NCBI GenBank assembly: GCA_047495785.1
Contig: JBLDXI010000034.1
Span: 806,001-870,000, forward strand
DNA from: Lepidodermella squamata
Taxonomy: Eukaryota; Gastrotricha
Direction of reading: 5' to 3'
DNA length: 64,000 bases
The translations under genes and the position numbers were made by a program. How positions within the stretch are numbered: the first letter of the stretch is position 1; each line of letters opens with the position of its first letter. Below the pieces are notes generated by a model, which saw nothing but the letters and a program-made list of their open reading frames with translations, was not told where the DNA came from and ran no database searches. Shown here one piece after another: positions 12,301-21,457 of this stretch.

Positions 12301-12618
12301 CCTTCGGATGAGCCTGATCGGCCGATGTTTGCTGTAACGTTATTGTTGGCTCTGACAGTTGCTATGTCTGATGTCCTGAGCCAGGTTCCCCACACCTCGA
12401 GGCGAATTTTCTTGAGCGATTACATTCTTGGACTGGCTATGATTTCGGCTGCCATCACGTTATACCACCTTTTCGCTTGTTTCCTAGCCAACAAAAGAGG
12501 CAAGGAGGAGCAGGAAGACACTGGGCTGATGAGAAAAATCGACTTGGTTGCTGTTGCCTTGGCTATAGCTGTGTTCGCTGGTCTACAGGGCTTTACTTTG
12601 AAAACAATTTTCGGCTAG
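9321..12618 (+). CDS. Two-module ectodomain Cys-loop channel (block A copy)
   Basis: Exons 9321-9378, 9437-9612, 9668-10199, 10247-10279, 10335-10379, 10441-10613 and 10762-12618 sum to 2874 nt, giving 957 aa. A signal peptide (MFRLSLICSCLCWLTSAAQG) precedes module 1 (to about residue 255) and a Thr-rich stalk. A CxxG mini-exon (TTCLDGDNP) and module 2 (about 282-515) follow, then a Ser/Thr linker. The channel runs from about residue 600 (LYPDFPPD) with Cys-loop CPLDISRFPFDSETC, M1 near 829, the M2 core LLLALTVAM and M4 at the C terminus. Unlike the four-module genes, module 2 runs straight into the channel within one 1857-nt exon. The intron after KK (9613-9667) has a GC donor. The 5' two-thirds are virtually identical to the block B copy, while sequence from about 11853 differs and is in part closer to the gene at 51809-55281, suggesting gene conversion. 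Confidence 0.86.
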
Positions 12619-13275
12619 CTTTCCTGTTTCAATGAGATGTTTGAAGATGTTTTCAAACTTTATTTCTTCTTCTATAGCTAACCTTTCTTGTCAACTTGGT
12701 GAACATCTTATATCCTATGCATACAGATAAAATTCTGGAAATTGATTTTTTAGTTTTTTTTACCATTTCTTCAAATTACGGTTTTTGGTTTGAGCTATCG
12801 AGGAAAATAAGAAGCTGTCAATTTTCGGCTAATTCGTCCCAAAGATTCATTTTGCTCCTAATACTTTCCTTTTATTAACGTTACAATACTCCCTCGATAA
12901 AAGCCCGGGTCCCGGCTCCAGACCCGTTCTGTCACCGTCTTTTAGATTGTTGAGACTTTACAGGCCGTTCTCGAGTTAACCTACTAGCATAACATATATT
13001 TGGATGAGCTCGCCAAGAATCTTTAATGAAACTTCAACTTCCATGAACAAATTGTAAAATATTTCTCCATTTATTTCATTTGCATGGTTCGATTGAATAA
13101 TTATGATTTGTAGCTGAAATTATAGTAACAATCGATTCCTCAATCAATGAGCAAGCAAGTCCAGTAAAATGAGGCTAAAGATCATTTCTCAAACGAAATT
13201 TGTACTTTCTAGCCACGATTTAGATACATTGCTTGAGCATAACAAAGAGTTAACGCATGATTGAAACTGTCGCTG
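12619..13275. other. Convergent 3' flanks, no gene
   Basis: This lies between the channel gene on plus and the small minus-strand gene. It is similar to 46780-47452 with many substitutions and small indels. No further gene or repeat is visible. Confidence 0.6.
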
Positions 13276-13875
13276 TCATTTGCGCCTTGCATTGACATGA
13301 TAGCAGAAAATAACGGCTGCATCCGTGGACCTGTGACTTCCTTTTCCTTTGGCAAGTTGCCCTGATCCAAGCACCTGTATAATGGGCATGGATAAGGGAA
13401 AGAAGAGCCGACATACGCCTTGCTCTAGCTTTTGGATACGCTCCAGAAACATCACAGCGCCTGCAATATCGGTACTAGTCTCGAAATTTTGTTGCAATCG
13501 ACGCAAAACATCTTCGCAGAAATGGCGGCAGTTGTTCTTCAAAAGGTTGTAGCCCCTGCCAGCTGGCAACATCAACTTTAGCTTTGCGACAAAATCCGAC
13601 CAGGAGACATTTCGGACGACCGTTGCCAATTGAATGTGGTCGAACTGACTTCTGTCCAAGTAGTTTTCAGATTCCAATCGGAATATCTCGCACGTACCTC
13701 TGTCTTGCAAGTTGGCTACCTCATGGATGTAGAATCGTCTGATGTAAAACGAAAGCTGTTTGCGCTCGAACAAAATAGCCGTGTGTTTCACGAGAGACTT
13801 GTCCCGGCTGTATTTGATGACGGAGACGTTGATGTCGATTGGAACATGGTCCGGATTGATAATGGCAGACGTCAT
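13276..13875 (-). CDS. Small protein with H...NCRHFC motif (possible LRAT/PPPDE-type papain-like fold)
   Basis: An uninterrupted 199-codon frame starts at ATG (13875). The protein has an early VKHTAIL segment and, about 85 residues later, YNLLKNNCRHFCEDVL. A His followed by an NCxxF Cys motif recalls circularly permuted NlpC/P60 proteins such as LRAT or PPPDE peptidases, but the resemblance is short and I would not assign an activity. There is no signal peptide. An alternative 3' frame exists, but substitutions against the copy at 47453-48052 are mostly synonymous in the annotated frame (for example CTT/CTG, GGA/GGT, AGG/AGA) and mostly non-synonymous in the alternative, so the end at 13276 is preferred. 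It is divergent from HDAC11 and convergent with the channel gene. Confidence 0.6.
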   Translation of the reverse strand: MTSAIINPDHVPIDINVSVIKYSRDKSLVKHTAILFERKQLSFYIRRFYIHEVANLQDRGTCEIFRLESENYLDRSQFDHIQLATVVRNVSWSDFVAKLKLMLPAGRGYNLLKNNCRHFCEDVLRRLQQNFETSTDIAGAVMFLERIQKLEQGVCRLFFPLSMPIIQVLGSGQLAKGKGSHRSTDAAVIFCYHVNARRK

Positions 13876-14495
13876 GATTTGCCCGAGACGATCCGAATTT
13901 TTGTGTTTTCAAGAAGTTGATGGTTACGCTTAACGGAAAATTATCATGAATCATGACAGTGACTTGTTTACTGAGCTGTTTACGACTTCTTATCTATCGG
14001 GTTATTTTCCGGTCTTATCAATATGGTTGCCCAATTATTTTCTGGTGGTAAACGGTGGCAAATTGCACATTAATAACAAACAAAGAAAACAGCATTTATA
14101 AATGCATGGTTTGTCCCATCCGTAAACAATTTGGTCAAAAATAACCGATAAATAAACTTGTTTAGAATCCGCCCGATAGCGTAATGCATCAAGTTTTTCT
14201 GATATGTTTTGGTTTATCTACCCAACAATTTTGCTCCAGTCACTAATTCACAATATCTATAGAATATTATAAACCACTTAAATAGGATAAACCACTTTCG
14301 AATCTCATTGACGCTAAGATATCAGTAAGATAAGGATCATGTCCGAAACAATATCTATCAGTCCCGCCGTAAAAATTTGTTTACCTAATTGACTTCATTT
14401 GATAAGATTAGATATTCTAATTATAGAAAATATTCACCGTTTTGTGACTCAGCTTAAAATCTTGAAGGGCGACTTGTACAATTTCAGAATTAACA
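13876..14495. other. Bidirectional promoter region
   Basis: A 620-bp A/T-rich spacer separates two divergently transcribed genes, the small minus-strand gene and HDAC11. It must contain both promoters, but I see no clear TATA box or other defined element. Confidence 0.45.
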
Positions 14496-15701
14496 ATGCA
14501 ACCGAAAATTGAAATGCATGAACAGTTTGGCCCCACATTTGACGTCGATCTTGATGGGGAACAACTACCTATCGTCTACCATCCGGATTACAACATGGAA
14601 GCGTGGGGTTACGAGCAAATGCACGCTTTCGATTCCGCGAAGTGGGGCAAAATTGTCGACATTTTACAAGGTTTCATTCTCACCCTTTTAAATGTACACG
14701 CTATATCTGTCAAATAATGCTCAGATAAAGGGATCCTGCCTTACGGCGCACGTAGCACGGTTCGCCCAGATGAAGTGACAGCTGAAGATCTGCTGACAAT
14801 TCACAGTGAAAAATATCTGAAATCTCTTTCGTGGAGCTACGAAGTAGCGCGAATTGCTGAGGTGCCGCTCTTAGCGCTAATTCCTAATAAATACCTTCAA
14901 GACAAATTACTACGACCTATTCGGCTACAAACAGGTGGGACTTTGTTAGCCTGCCGTCTGGCACGTACATTTGGATGGGCAATCAACATTGGCGGAGGCT
15001 TTCACCATTGCTCAAGGGACGAGGGCGGCGGCTTTTGCTTCTACGCTGACATTCAGCTGGGTAAGTTGATTTTCTTCACAAATCTACCTTAATAATTCAA
15101 TTAATTTCTAGGCATCAAGTATTTGATAGAATCAGAGCCAAAATTAGAGAAAATCCTGATTGTTGATCTGGATGCCCATCAGGGAAACGGGCACGAAAAG
15201 GATTTTGCTGGTTTGAAAGATCGCGTTGTTATCATGGATGTTTACAATGGAGAGATTTATCCAAAAGATGAGTTGGCAAAAGGTCTGTTCATCTGTTGGG
15301 CTTAGATAACTGTCACAAAACATTTTCATTCAGGTTCAATTAAATATCCTGTGATCCTGAAGACAGGGACAACCGACGAAACGTATCTCCCATTAGTTCG
15401 TGAAACCTTGGAGAAGGCACTGGAAGCTGACAAGCCAGATTTTGTCTTCTATAATGCTGGCACTGATATCATGTCTGCCGATCCGCTCGGTCAATTAATG
15501 ATTAGCCCTAGGGGTATAATTCAACGTGACGAAATGGTTTTCGAGGCAGCGAGAAGGCGAAAAATTCCTATTGTCATGGTGACTAGCGGAGGCTACAAAC
15601 GAATCACGGCATTGGTCATTGCAGATTCGATAGAGAATTTGTGGACGAAAGGCCTGCTGAAACTTCCGCATCGATCTGCTGTAGTCAATGGGGAAACTTG
15701 A
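14496..15701 (+). CDS. HDAC11: Histone deacetylase 11-type (class IV) deacylase, block A copy
   Basis: Exons 14496-14670, 14725-15060, 15112-15282 and 15334-15701 give 1050 nt and 349 aa, close to the usual HDAC11 length of about 347. The HDAC11 signatures are all present in order: HPDYN near the N terminus, INIGGGFHHC with the paired catalytic His at about 152/153, DLDAHQGNGHEKDF with metal ligands D191 and H193, YNAGTDIM with D272, and SGGYKR near the end. HDAC11 enzymes are zinc-dependent lysine deacylases, known in vertebrates for long-chain defatty-acylation. All zinc ligands are intact, so an active enzyme is expected, in nucleus or cytoplasm. The three introns are 51-54 bp. Confidence 0.93.
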
Positions 15702-15801
15702 TTTTCTGAAAATTTCACCATGAAGTTGTTGATTGAACCCATTAACGCTCAAGTCTCAAGTCATTTCGTGGCTTCGAACTTCTTTTATTACGCTAATTAT
15801 C

Positions 15802-15807
15802 AATAAA
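15802..15807 (+). promoter_or_regulatory. poly(A) signal AATAAA of HDAC11
   Basis: AATAAA lies about 100 bp after the HDAC11 stop codon. The duplicate copy has one at 50048-50053. Confidence 0.55.
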
Positions 15808-16091
15808 TAAATCAATATTTATGGCTCACAGTGTTTATTCAATTATTCCCTTGAAAATCTATAGCTTCCAGCTTAAAATATGGTTTTAAATACAAATAAT
15901 AACATCCTGGTAAATGACCTGAAAACGACCCAGGGGTCTCCTTTCATTGAATTAGTATGAGTTTGCCGTATTTCTGTAGAAATTGCTCAAAATTCATCAT
16001 TTTCGGGTTCAGCTTCCTTGACCCTTTCGGATCTCGAATGGCACCAATTTTATCCGGAAAATCATGCCAGGCCTGGAACATATTCCCCAGA

Positions 16092-16879
16092 TCAGAAAAT
16101 TCCATAAGCACACCGACCGATATCGTCGGCAGCTATACCAGGAATTTTGATGTGCCCCCAAGGCACTGAAGACGATAGTTTGCCGTCAGGATCGCGATGA
16201 ATTGGGAAAGCGCCGTTGTAGAAGTTGTCCCAGAAACAGGGCGTCATCATGTATGTAACAGGCTGATCGGCGAATAATTTGTCACAGAAGGCTTTTGTTT
16301 CGTAATGCGGCACCTTGTATTTACCGTATAGAGTTGGCATTCGGTCATCACTCAGAGGTATCAATTTTGAAGTATCATCCAAGGTCGACCATATAACGTG
16401 TTCAATGCCAGCCTTCCTATTTTGAGAAAAGAAGAAGTTTCTTAAACAGCCAGTGCGCAAAAGGAGAGGGGATACCCCCACCCTCTCCCGATTGTCCCGA
16501 AATTTTCGAAAAAAGTATACCTCGAAGCATTGGCCATTGATTGAATTTGAGCAATTTCCTTATCCGGATCTTCCCAATCGATGAATGAGACGCAAAACAA
16601 GCCATACGAGCCTTTGATGGCCTCAGTTAGGGCGTCTTCATGATTCGCATCGACCTGAACCACTTCCACCCCTTTTTCAGCCAAGGACCTGGCTGCAGCA
16701 GAGTTGGCATCTCGGGTCAAAGCTCTGGCTTTAAATTCTGTATCAGGATCTTCTAAAATCGCTCGGACAACGCCACCGCCCTTAAAAAAATTATGATTCA
16801 ATTGATAAATTAATGAAAAAATAATCACCTGCTGTCCTGTTGCCCCAATGACAGAAATGATTTTCTTCTCTGTAGTCAT
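16092..16879 (-). pseudogene. NmrA-like NAD(P)-binding gene truncated by a 158-bp deletion (block A copy)
   Basis: Exons 16829-16879, 16521-16780 and 16092-16416 (minus) match the intact gene at 50175-51268. The N-terminal SVIGATGQQ dinucleotide-binding motif is retained. The intact copy has 158 bp (50327-50484) that are absent at 16095/16096; 158 is not a multiple of three. The frame meets a stop immediately after the junction (GIF then TGA), so the predicted product is 211 aa instead of 313, lacking about the last 100 residues. Leftover C-terminal coding sequence continues out of frame to about 15954. The Rossmann core would be retained, so a short protein is conceivable, but a pseudogene is more likely. 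Confidence 0.8.
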
Positions 16880-17419
16880 TACAATTCGGGAAAATAATCA
16901 GGTGAGACCGGTTTTCAGAAGGAAGGATTCTACATGAGTGGTGAATGATGGCTGCTGTGTCTTATCTCTTATATAGGCTCCAGCTCACATAGGCATTTGA
17001 TAAGACAGACATCGGACATCGGACCTCAGACTTCAGACTTCACAGCAGCGCGACCGCAACGAACCATAAATTCCAAAATTGAAATTTACGGAATGCAGCA
17101 AGAACCTAAATATAAACCGGTTCCGCTCTAAGTATATGAGCGATTAGTTACTCAAATTTTATAATTTACGAGGGAGCATTGATCCGGCAGCGAATTCCTC
17201 TTCCGGGGTCTGCAAAATCATATTTTATTTTTTCGAGCTGATAGCTTTGTGGTTGGTGAGATGCAGTTCTCTCTCAACAAAATCCCATGCTGGCTTGGGT
17301 TCACCGATCGATTAAAGTTCGGATTCGTGGAATGTCAATAAAACATGCTGAAATTGAATTTTCACAAGCACAGTGGAAGAGATCTGTCGAGCCAGGTATC
17401 GAGTTTTTACAGCACTTTG
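16880..17419. other. Divergent promoter region
   Basis: The spacer separates the NmrA-like gene (minus) from the truncated channel gene (plus). It is identical to 51269-51808. A short run of related 7-10-bp units (ATCGGAC, CAGACTT) at 17008-17042 is the only visible structure. The open frame at 17287-17484 has no support. Confidence 0.45.
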
Positions 17420-18482
17420 ATGCAGTATTTATATGTGGCATTTCTCGCTCTTACTTACGGACAGAAAGTCCACGCCTCCAGTAGTTTATTAAAACGACAT
17501 ATTACAGGTTAATCGTTAATCATACTGTTATTTTCAGCTCCATCTCCGCTGATTCCGGTATCAGGCTATGCGGCAAGTTACATCAGTGATTTGTCCCTGG
17601 CAGGCACTTTCACTGAATCTCTATGCAATATTTCAGCGAACTGTCTACCCACAGCCTCGATCGCACCTGTGGTAGATGACGGGGGTTTCATCTTCAAGAA
17701 AGTAAGACCTTGATGTAGGCTATAGCTAGATGATATGCATTTCTCACTTCGAAGAGCGTCAATTCCGTATTCGAAAATTTCCGCCTTGAAGTGAACGCGC
17801 TTATTGCTGGAATGGCTTTCACGGTGGACCATACTCTCGCAGTTTCCATGGTTCCATCTGAAGTATTTTCAACTGGCTGCACACGGGATAGTAACTGGTA
17901 CGCCTGCCTTCGCGTCAGCAAGCTTCGAGGCGGAGCTTTCTACATTAAACCAAGTCAGAAAATCGCGTTTTTATACGGCGATGTTAGAGATCTAAGCAGC
18001 GATGCTCGAACCCGTGACAAACTGGACCCGACCAACCTTGGTTGTTCATTCCCTTCTGATGATTTCGCAAACGCTGGCTTCATTGGCTCGAATTCTCTGT
18101 GGATCTACATCAATAAGATTGGCAGCAACTTTTCTGTCTCGTACGCGAAAGGTTCGACTCCTGCCAGCCCAGTTTATTGCTCGTCAATGAATGCCAGCTT
18201 TGCTTTCCCGCTCAATGAAGACCTGTTCCTAGCATTTTCAACTACAAAAGGCCTTCCGATGGCGTTTTATCAGGTGAATTTCTTTAAGCTGGAACTGGAA
18301 TCTGCGTCAAGTAAGCCTGGACAAATTTTTCGTCCTAATTTCTACTCAGTTTTTAATTTCCTGTGTTGAAGCTTCTACTTCGACTATAATTCCGACAACA
18401 ACAGGTCTGAATTGTCACGGCATTTAATAATTATTAAAATATCGGATTTCTACCGGCAGGTTTCGCATCAAAGAGACGATGA
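17420..18482 (+). pseudogene. Truncated one-module remnant of a two-module channel gene
   Basis: Exons 17420-17480, 17538-17701, 17755-18310, 18372-18404 and 18460-18482 are identical to the start of the intact gene at 51809. At 18475, in the CxxG mini-exon, the match stops abruptly and GC-rich retroelement sequence begins. The frame reaches a stop at 18480-18482, giving a possible 278-aa secreted protein: signal peptide (MQYLYVAFLALTYGQKVHAS), module 1 and a short Thr-rich tail, with no channel. Without a normal 3' end it is probably a pseudogene, but a soluble one-module product cannot be excluded. Confidence 0.78.
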
Positions 18483-20660
18483 GGCCCGGACGATGCAAGG
18501 CCGTGTGAAACCAGGACAAATTACGCCCGCACCGTCGGATGACGTGGTGTATGTGGGGCTTCCAAGTGAGCTTTTCATCGAAGATGAGCCCGAGTATGCG
18601 CGACGCTGTCACTTGTGGAGCGGCGACGCCGCGTAGTTCGACTTGAAGGACTGAGGGCTGGCGAAAGAAAGGGATGGCTTCGCTTTAAGAGGCATTAAAT
18701 TGCTGGCGCCCACGGCAAGCACAGTCGGCAATTCGATCGACCTCGGTCTGGGCGAGCGTCTGAGCATCGAAAAAGGTAGCACCCGTGCTGGCGAGGGTGA
18801 GGTCCTCGGCACCAGCGTCCAGGGAGGTCCCAGTCGCACTCCAGGGGCGGAGTTCGTCGCTGGTGTAGGTGGTGTAGAGGAGCGGAGAGAGCAGGAACCC
18901 TTGCGGAACACTGTAACGTGACCTGCCGGCTGAGGAAACCGGCCACACGAGCTTGGAGCTTCCGGTCGCGTAAGTAATCTATGAGCCACCCGATGAGATT
19001 GCGCGGCCGGGGCAGTTGACCAATCTTTGGACCAATGGACGAAGCCAGCGTTCCAAACCGTACGCGGCCATCACATCGAGACCAACCACTATCATCTTCC
19101 GCTTGGGCCTAATGCACGAGGTGGCGACACGAATTGCAATTTCAGCCGCCGAGCGATGCTCACGTAAAGCATACTGTAAAGACCAAGCCCCGTAGTGACG
19201 TGATGGAGCCGGTAGCCGTGCGATTACCAGAAATCTTTTGTACCCCACAGAGGGGACTTGGCATTCAAATCACCCGCAAAAACACAGGGTAGTCAATGGA
19301 GGGCGGCATCGGTAAACCCCCGTTCTAGGATCGGGTATAACATCTAGACAGAGCCACTCACTGCGCTTTCGGCCAGCCATCGCCAGCTTACGCTCGGCAC
19401 CTCAAAGGAACCGTTAGAAAGTTGTAGATCCCATTCGAGAGATCGAACAGCGACGACTCAAATGTATCCCGCCACCGCTCCTGCTGGGACGCGGTCAGAC
19501 GTCACGGCACTGAAGTTGTGCATGGCTCCGCTCAAGACCGGTAGAAAATCCGGCAACAGCAGTACTGAGTTGAGCAGTTGATTGGTCGGGGCCGGTGAGG
19601 GCGCAGAGAGAGCAGGGTGAGACAGAGGCATCGGCGGCGGAGGCGGGGCAGTAGCATGGGCAAAACTGCGACCCGGCACCACTGGCGACAACTTGCCAGT
19701 GCCAGGACGACCAGTAGCTCCCGAGCTTCTCAGTTTTCGCGGCGGTGAGAGCCTTCGAGTTTCGACTTGACCAGCATGTGCAGCTTTAAACGCTGGGCAG
19801 CCGCACCAGGTACTGAAATGGTGAAACGGAGCTCCGCCATCCCGGCAGCTGCAGCAGGAGGCCTGTTCGGATGTCGCCTGGCGGCTCTGTTAGGTAAGTC
19901 CGGTAGGTCGCGAACTTCTTCGACGTAGTCAGCGGCGAGGTGAGCGGTATAGCAGCCAGACAGTCGAGAGGTAAGCGCGCTGGGGTTTTCTTTCTCAACC
20001 GCGGGTAGGATCAGTCTCATTGGGGTGGTGGACGCGGAAGTCGCTACCCTTGAAGGCCCAAGCAGGAAAGTCCTTATTCAGGAGGCGGGCAGCAGCGGCG
20101 GGCGTAGAAAAAATAACACGGAGGACGGAGGCCGCCACTGTGCATATCGACAGCTGCGTTATACTCCAGCCAAGGCGCAGCGCGCACTAGTTCAGGCTCG
20201 AGCTCGCAGCGATATTGTTGATTATCACGACGCGCGTACTAACAGGGTTGCCTGGGCCGGGACTCGACGAGGTGCACCCGCAGCAGAGCCACTGAGCGGC
20301 GCGACTTTCGGCCAGCCGCTGACCGGTGGCGCACTGGACGAAGCCGCAAGGGCCGGAAACTCCCTATCAGCATCCATGTGGTCGTTTGAGGACGACGGTG
20401 AGGCAGCTGCGCCGCAGTGTTGCGAGATGAGAGCTTTCACCTTCACCTGCAATTGCAGCGGCGTTCAGGCCCCTAACGTAGATTTTCTCCGGCAGCCGCT
20501 CGCCGCCACTCGCAGACGCAGGCAGCGGCTCATCCGGCTTCTGTTTCTTCTTCGGAATGCCACCCTTAGGCGGGCGGGCAGGGCGGCGAATAGTCGTCGA
20601 CGCTCCTCCGATGTCGACCATGAAATAAGTTGTCGCAGGTTAGCACAGACGATCACCAAC
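18476..20660 (-). mobile_element. Decayed non-LTR (LINE-like) retroelement fragment
   Basis: The region is much more GC-rich than its surroundings. On the minus strand, broken frames carry reverse-transcriptase landmarks in the right order. They begin with a linker-like ERWRDTFESSLFDL (about 19430-19500) and YALREHRSAAEIAIR with VVGLDVMAAY (about 19060-19190). YSVPQGFLLSPLLYT (VPQG motif, about 18860-18905) comes next, then a degraded catalytic box (AEDLTLAS in place of xADD). RILGLIFDEKLTWKPHI (about 18550-18605) is last. Upstream minus frames at 19730-20640, rich in Ala/Pro, may be the ORF1/gag part. Several frameshifts make it non-functional. It stops mid-RT at 18476, exactly where homology between blocks A and B ends, so this edge is a rearrangement breakpoint and not a normal LINE 3' end. 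Confidence 0.8.
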
Positions 20661-21457
20661 AACAATTGATAAAATAATTACACAACCTCAGAAAATGTAA
20701 TATTCAATCGCTGATAGAATAAAGCGCGAATCTTCACGACTCGCTCAGAATAGAAACGGATGGCGTGAAATTAGAGGAGCGCCGACACGTGGGATAACTT
20801 GTGTTCTTCGCTGTGTAGATTCCCAATTATCCCATATTGGTTTTCCTGATCGTGTTCGATGTCTGGCTGGCAGTTCGCGCCTCCGATCATTAAAGCTCAA
20901 AGAAGAATATGCAGATATGATATAAATATTATATTAGAGAAAGATGAGGCTTCTTTTGCCTTCGAATTCGTATAATTCGTATCCTTCATTCTTGAAATAT
21001 GTTAAATGTACTTGAAAAAATTCACGATTTCTGTGGTGAGACGCCATGATTTAACGTATTGTTAATTCCAAATTGCTAAATGTTGAAAGACAAATTGCAA
21101 AATAAAACATATCAGTATCAGTATTGGACCCTCCAGAAATGCACGCCGAACGCCGAAGCCTTCGACTGTTATATTTTCAAAAGCATTTAACGCGGTTGAC
21201 TGTTTGATATGAACCAATTGTTCCCGACGTCTGCGCGTTAAATATCATTTTGTTTGATTTAGTTAAAGTCACGTTCTGAGAATCGGGCTGGCTAATTCAG
21301 TGCGCTCGAAATTGACAGGAATGCTGATCTCTGATGAACACGATCGGCTTAACAGGCTGATATTTTTAATTGGAGTGGTAGAGCACATTCAGCTAATATC
21401 TTTATAAAAACTTCAAACAATCGCCATCTTATCACTTTTTCAAATTCAAAGTGAAGA
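20661..21457. other. Intergenic, GPCR 5' flank
   Basis: This is A/T-rich sequence between the retroelement and the GPCR start. I see no gene, RNA or repeat. Confidence 0.55.

Larger units (their letters stand above)
1..18475 (+). repeat. Segmental duplication, block A
   Basis: Collinear with 34974-52864 in the same orientation. Offsets change stepwise: 34973 at position 135, 34161 over about 5000-12600, about 34260 at HDAC11, and 34389 over 16.1-18.5 kb. Block A carries an 875-bp foldback insertion, a 100-bp and a 158-bp deletion, and small indels relative to block B. Identity is near complete at about 5365-11852 and 16096-18475, and visibly lower elsewhere. Confidence 0.93.
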
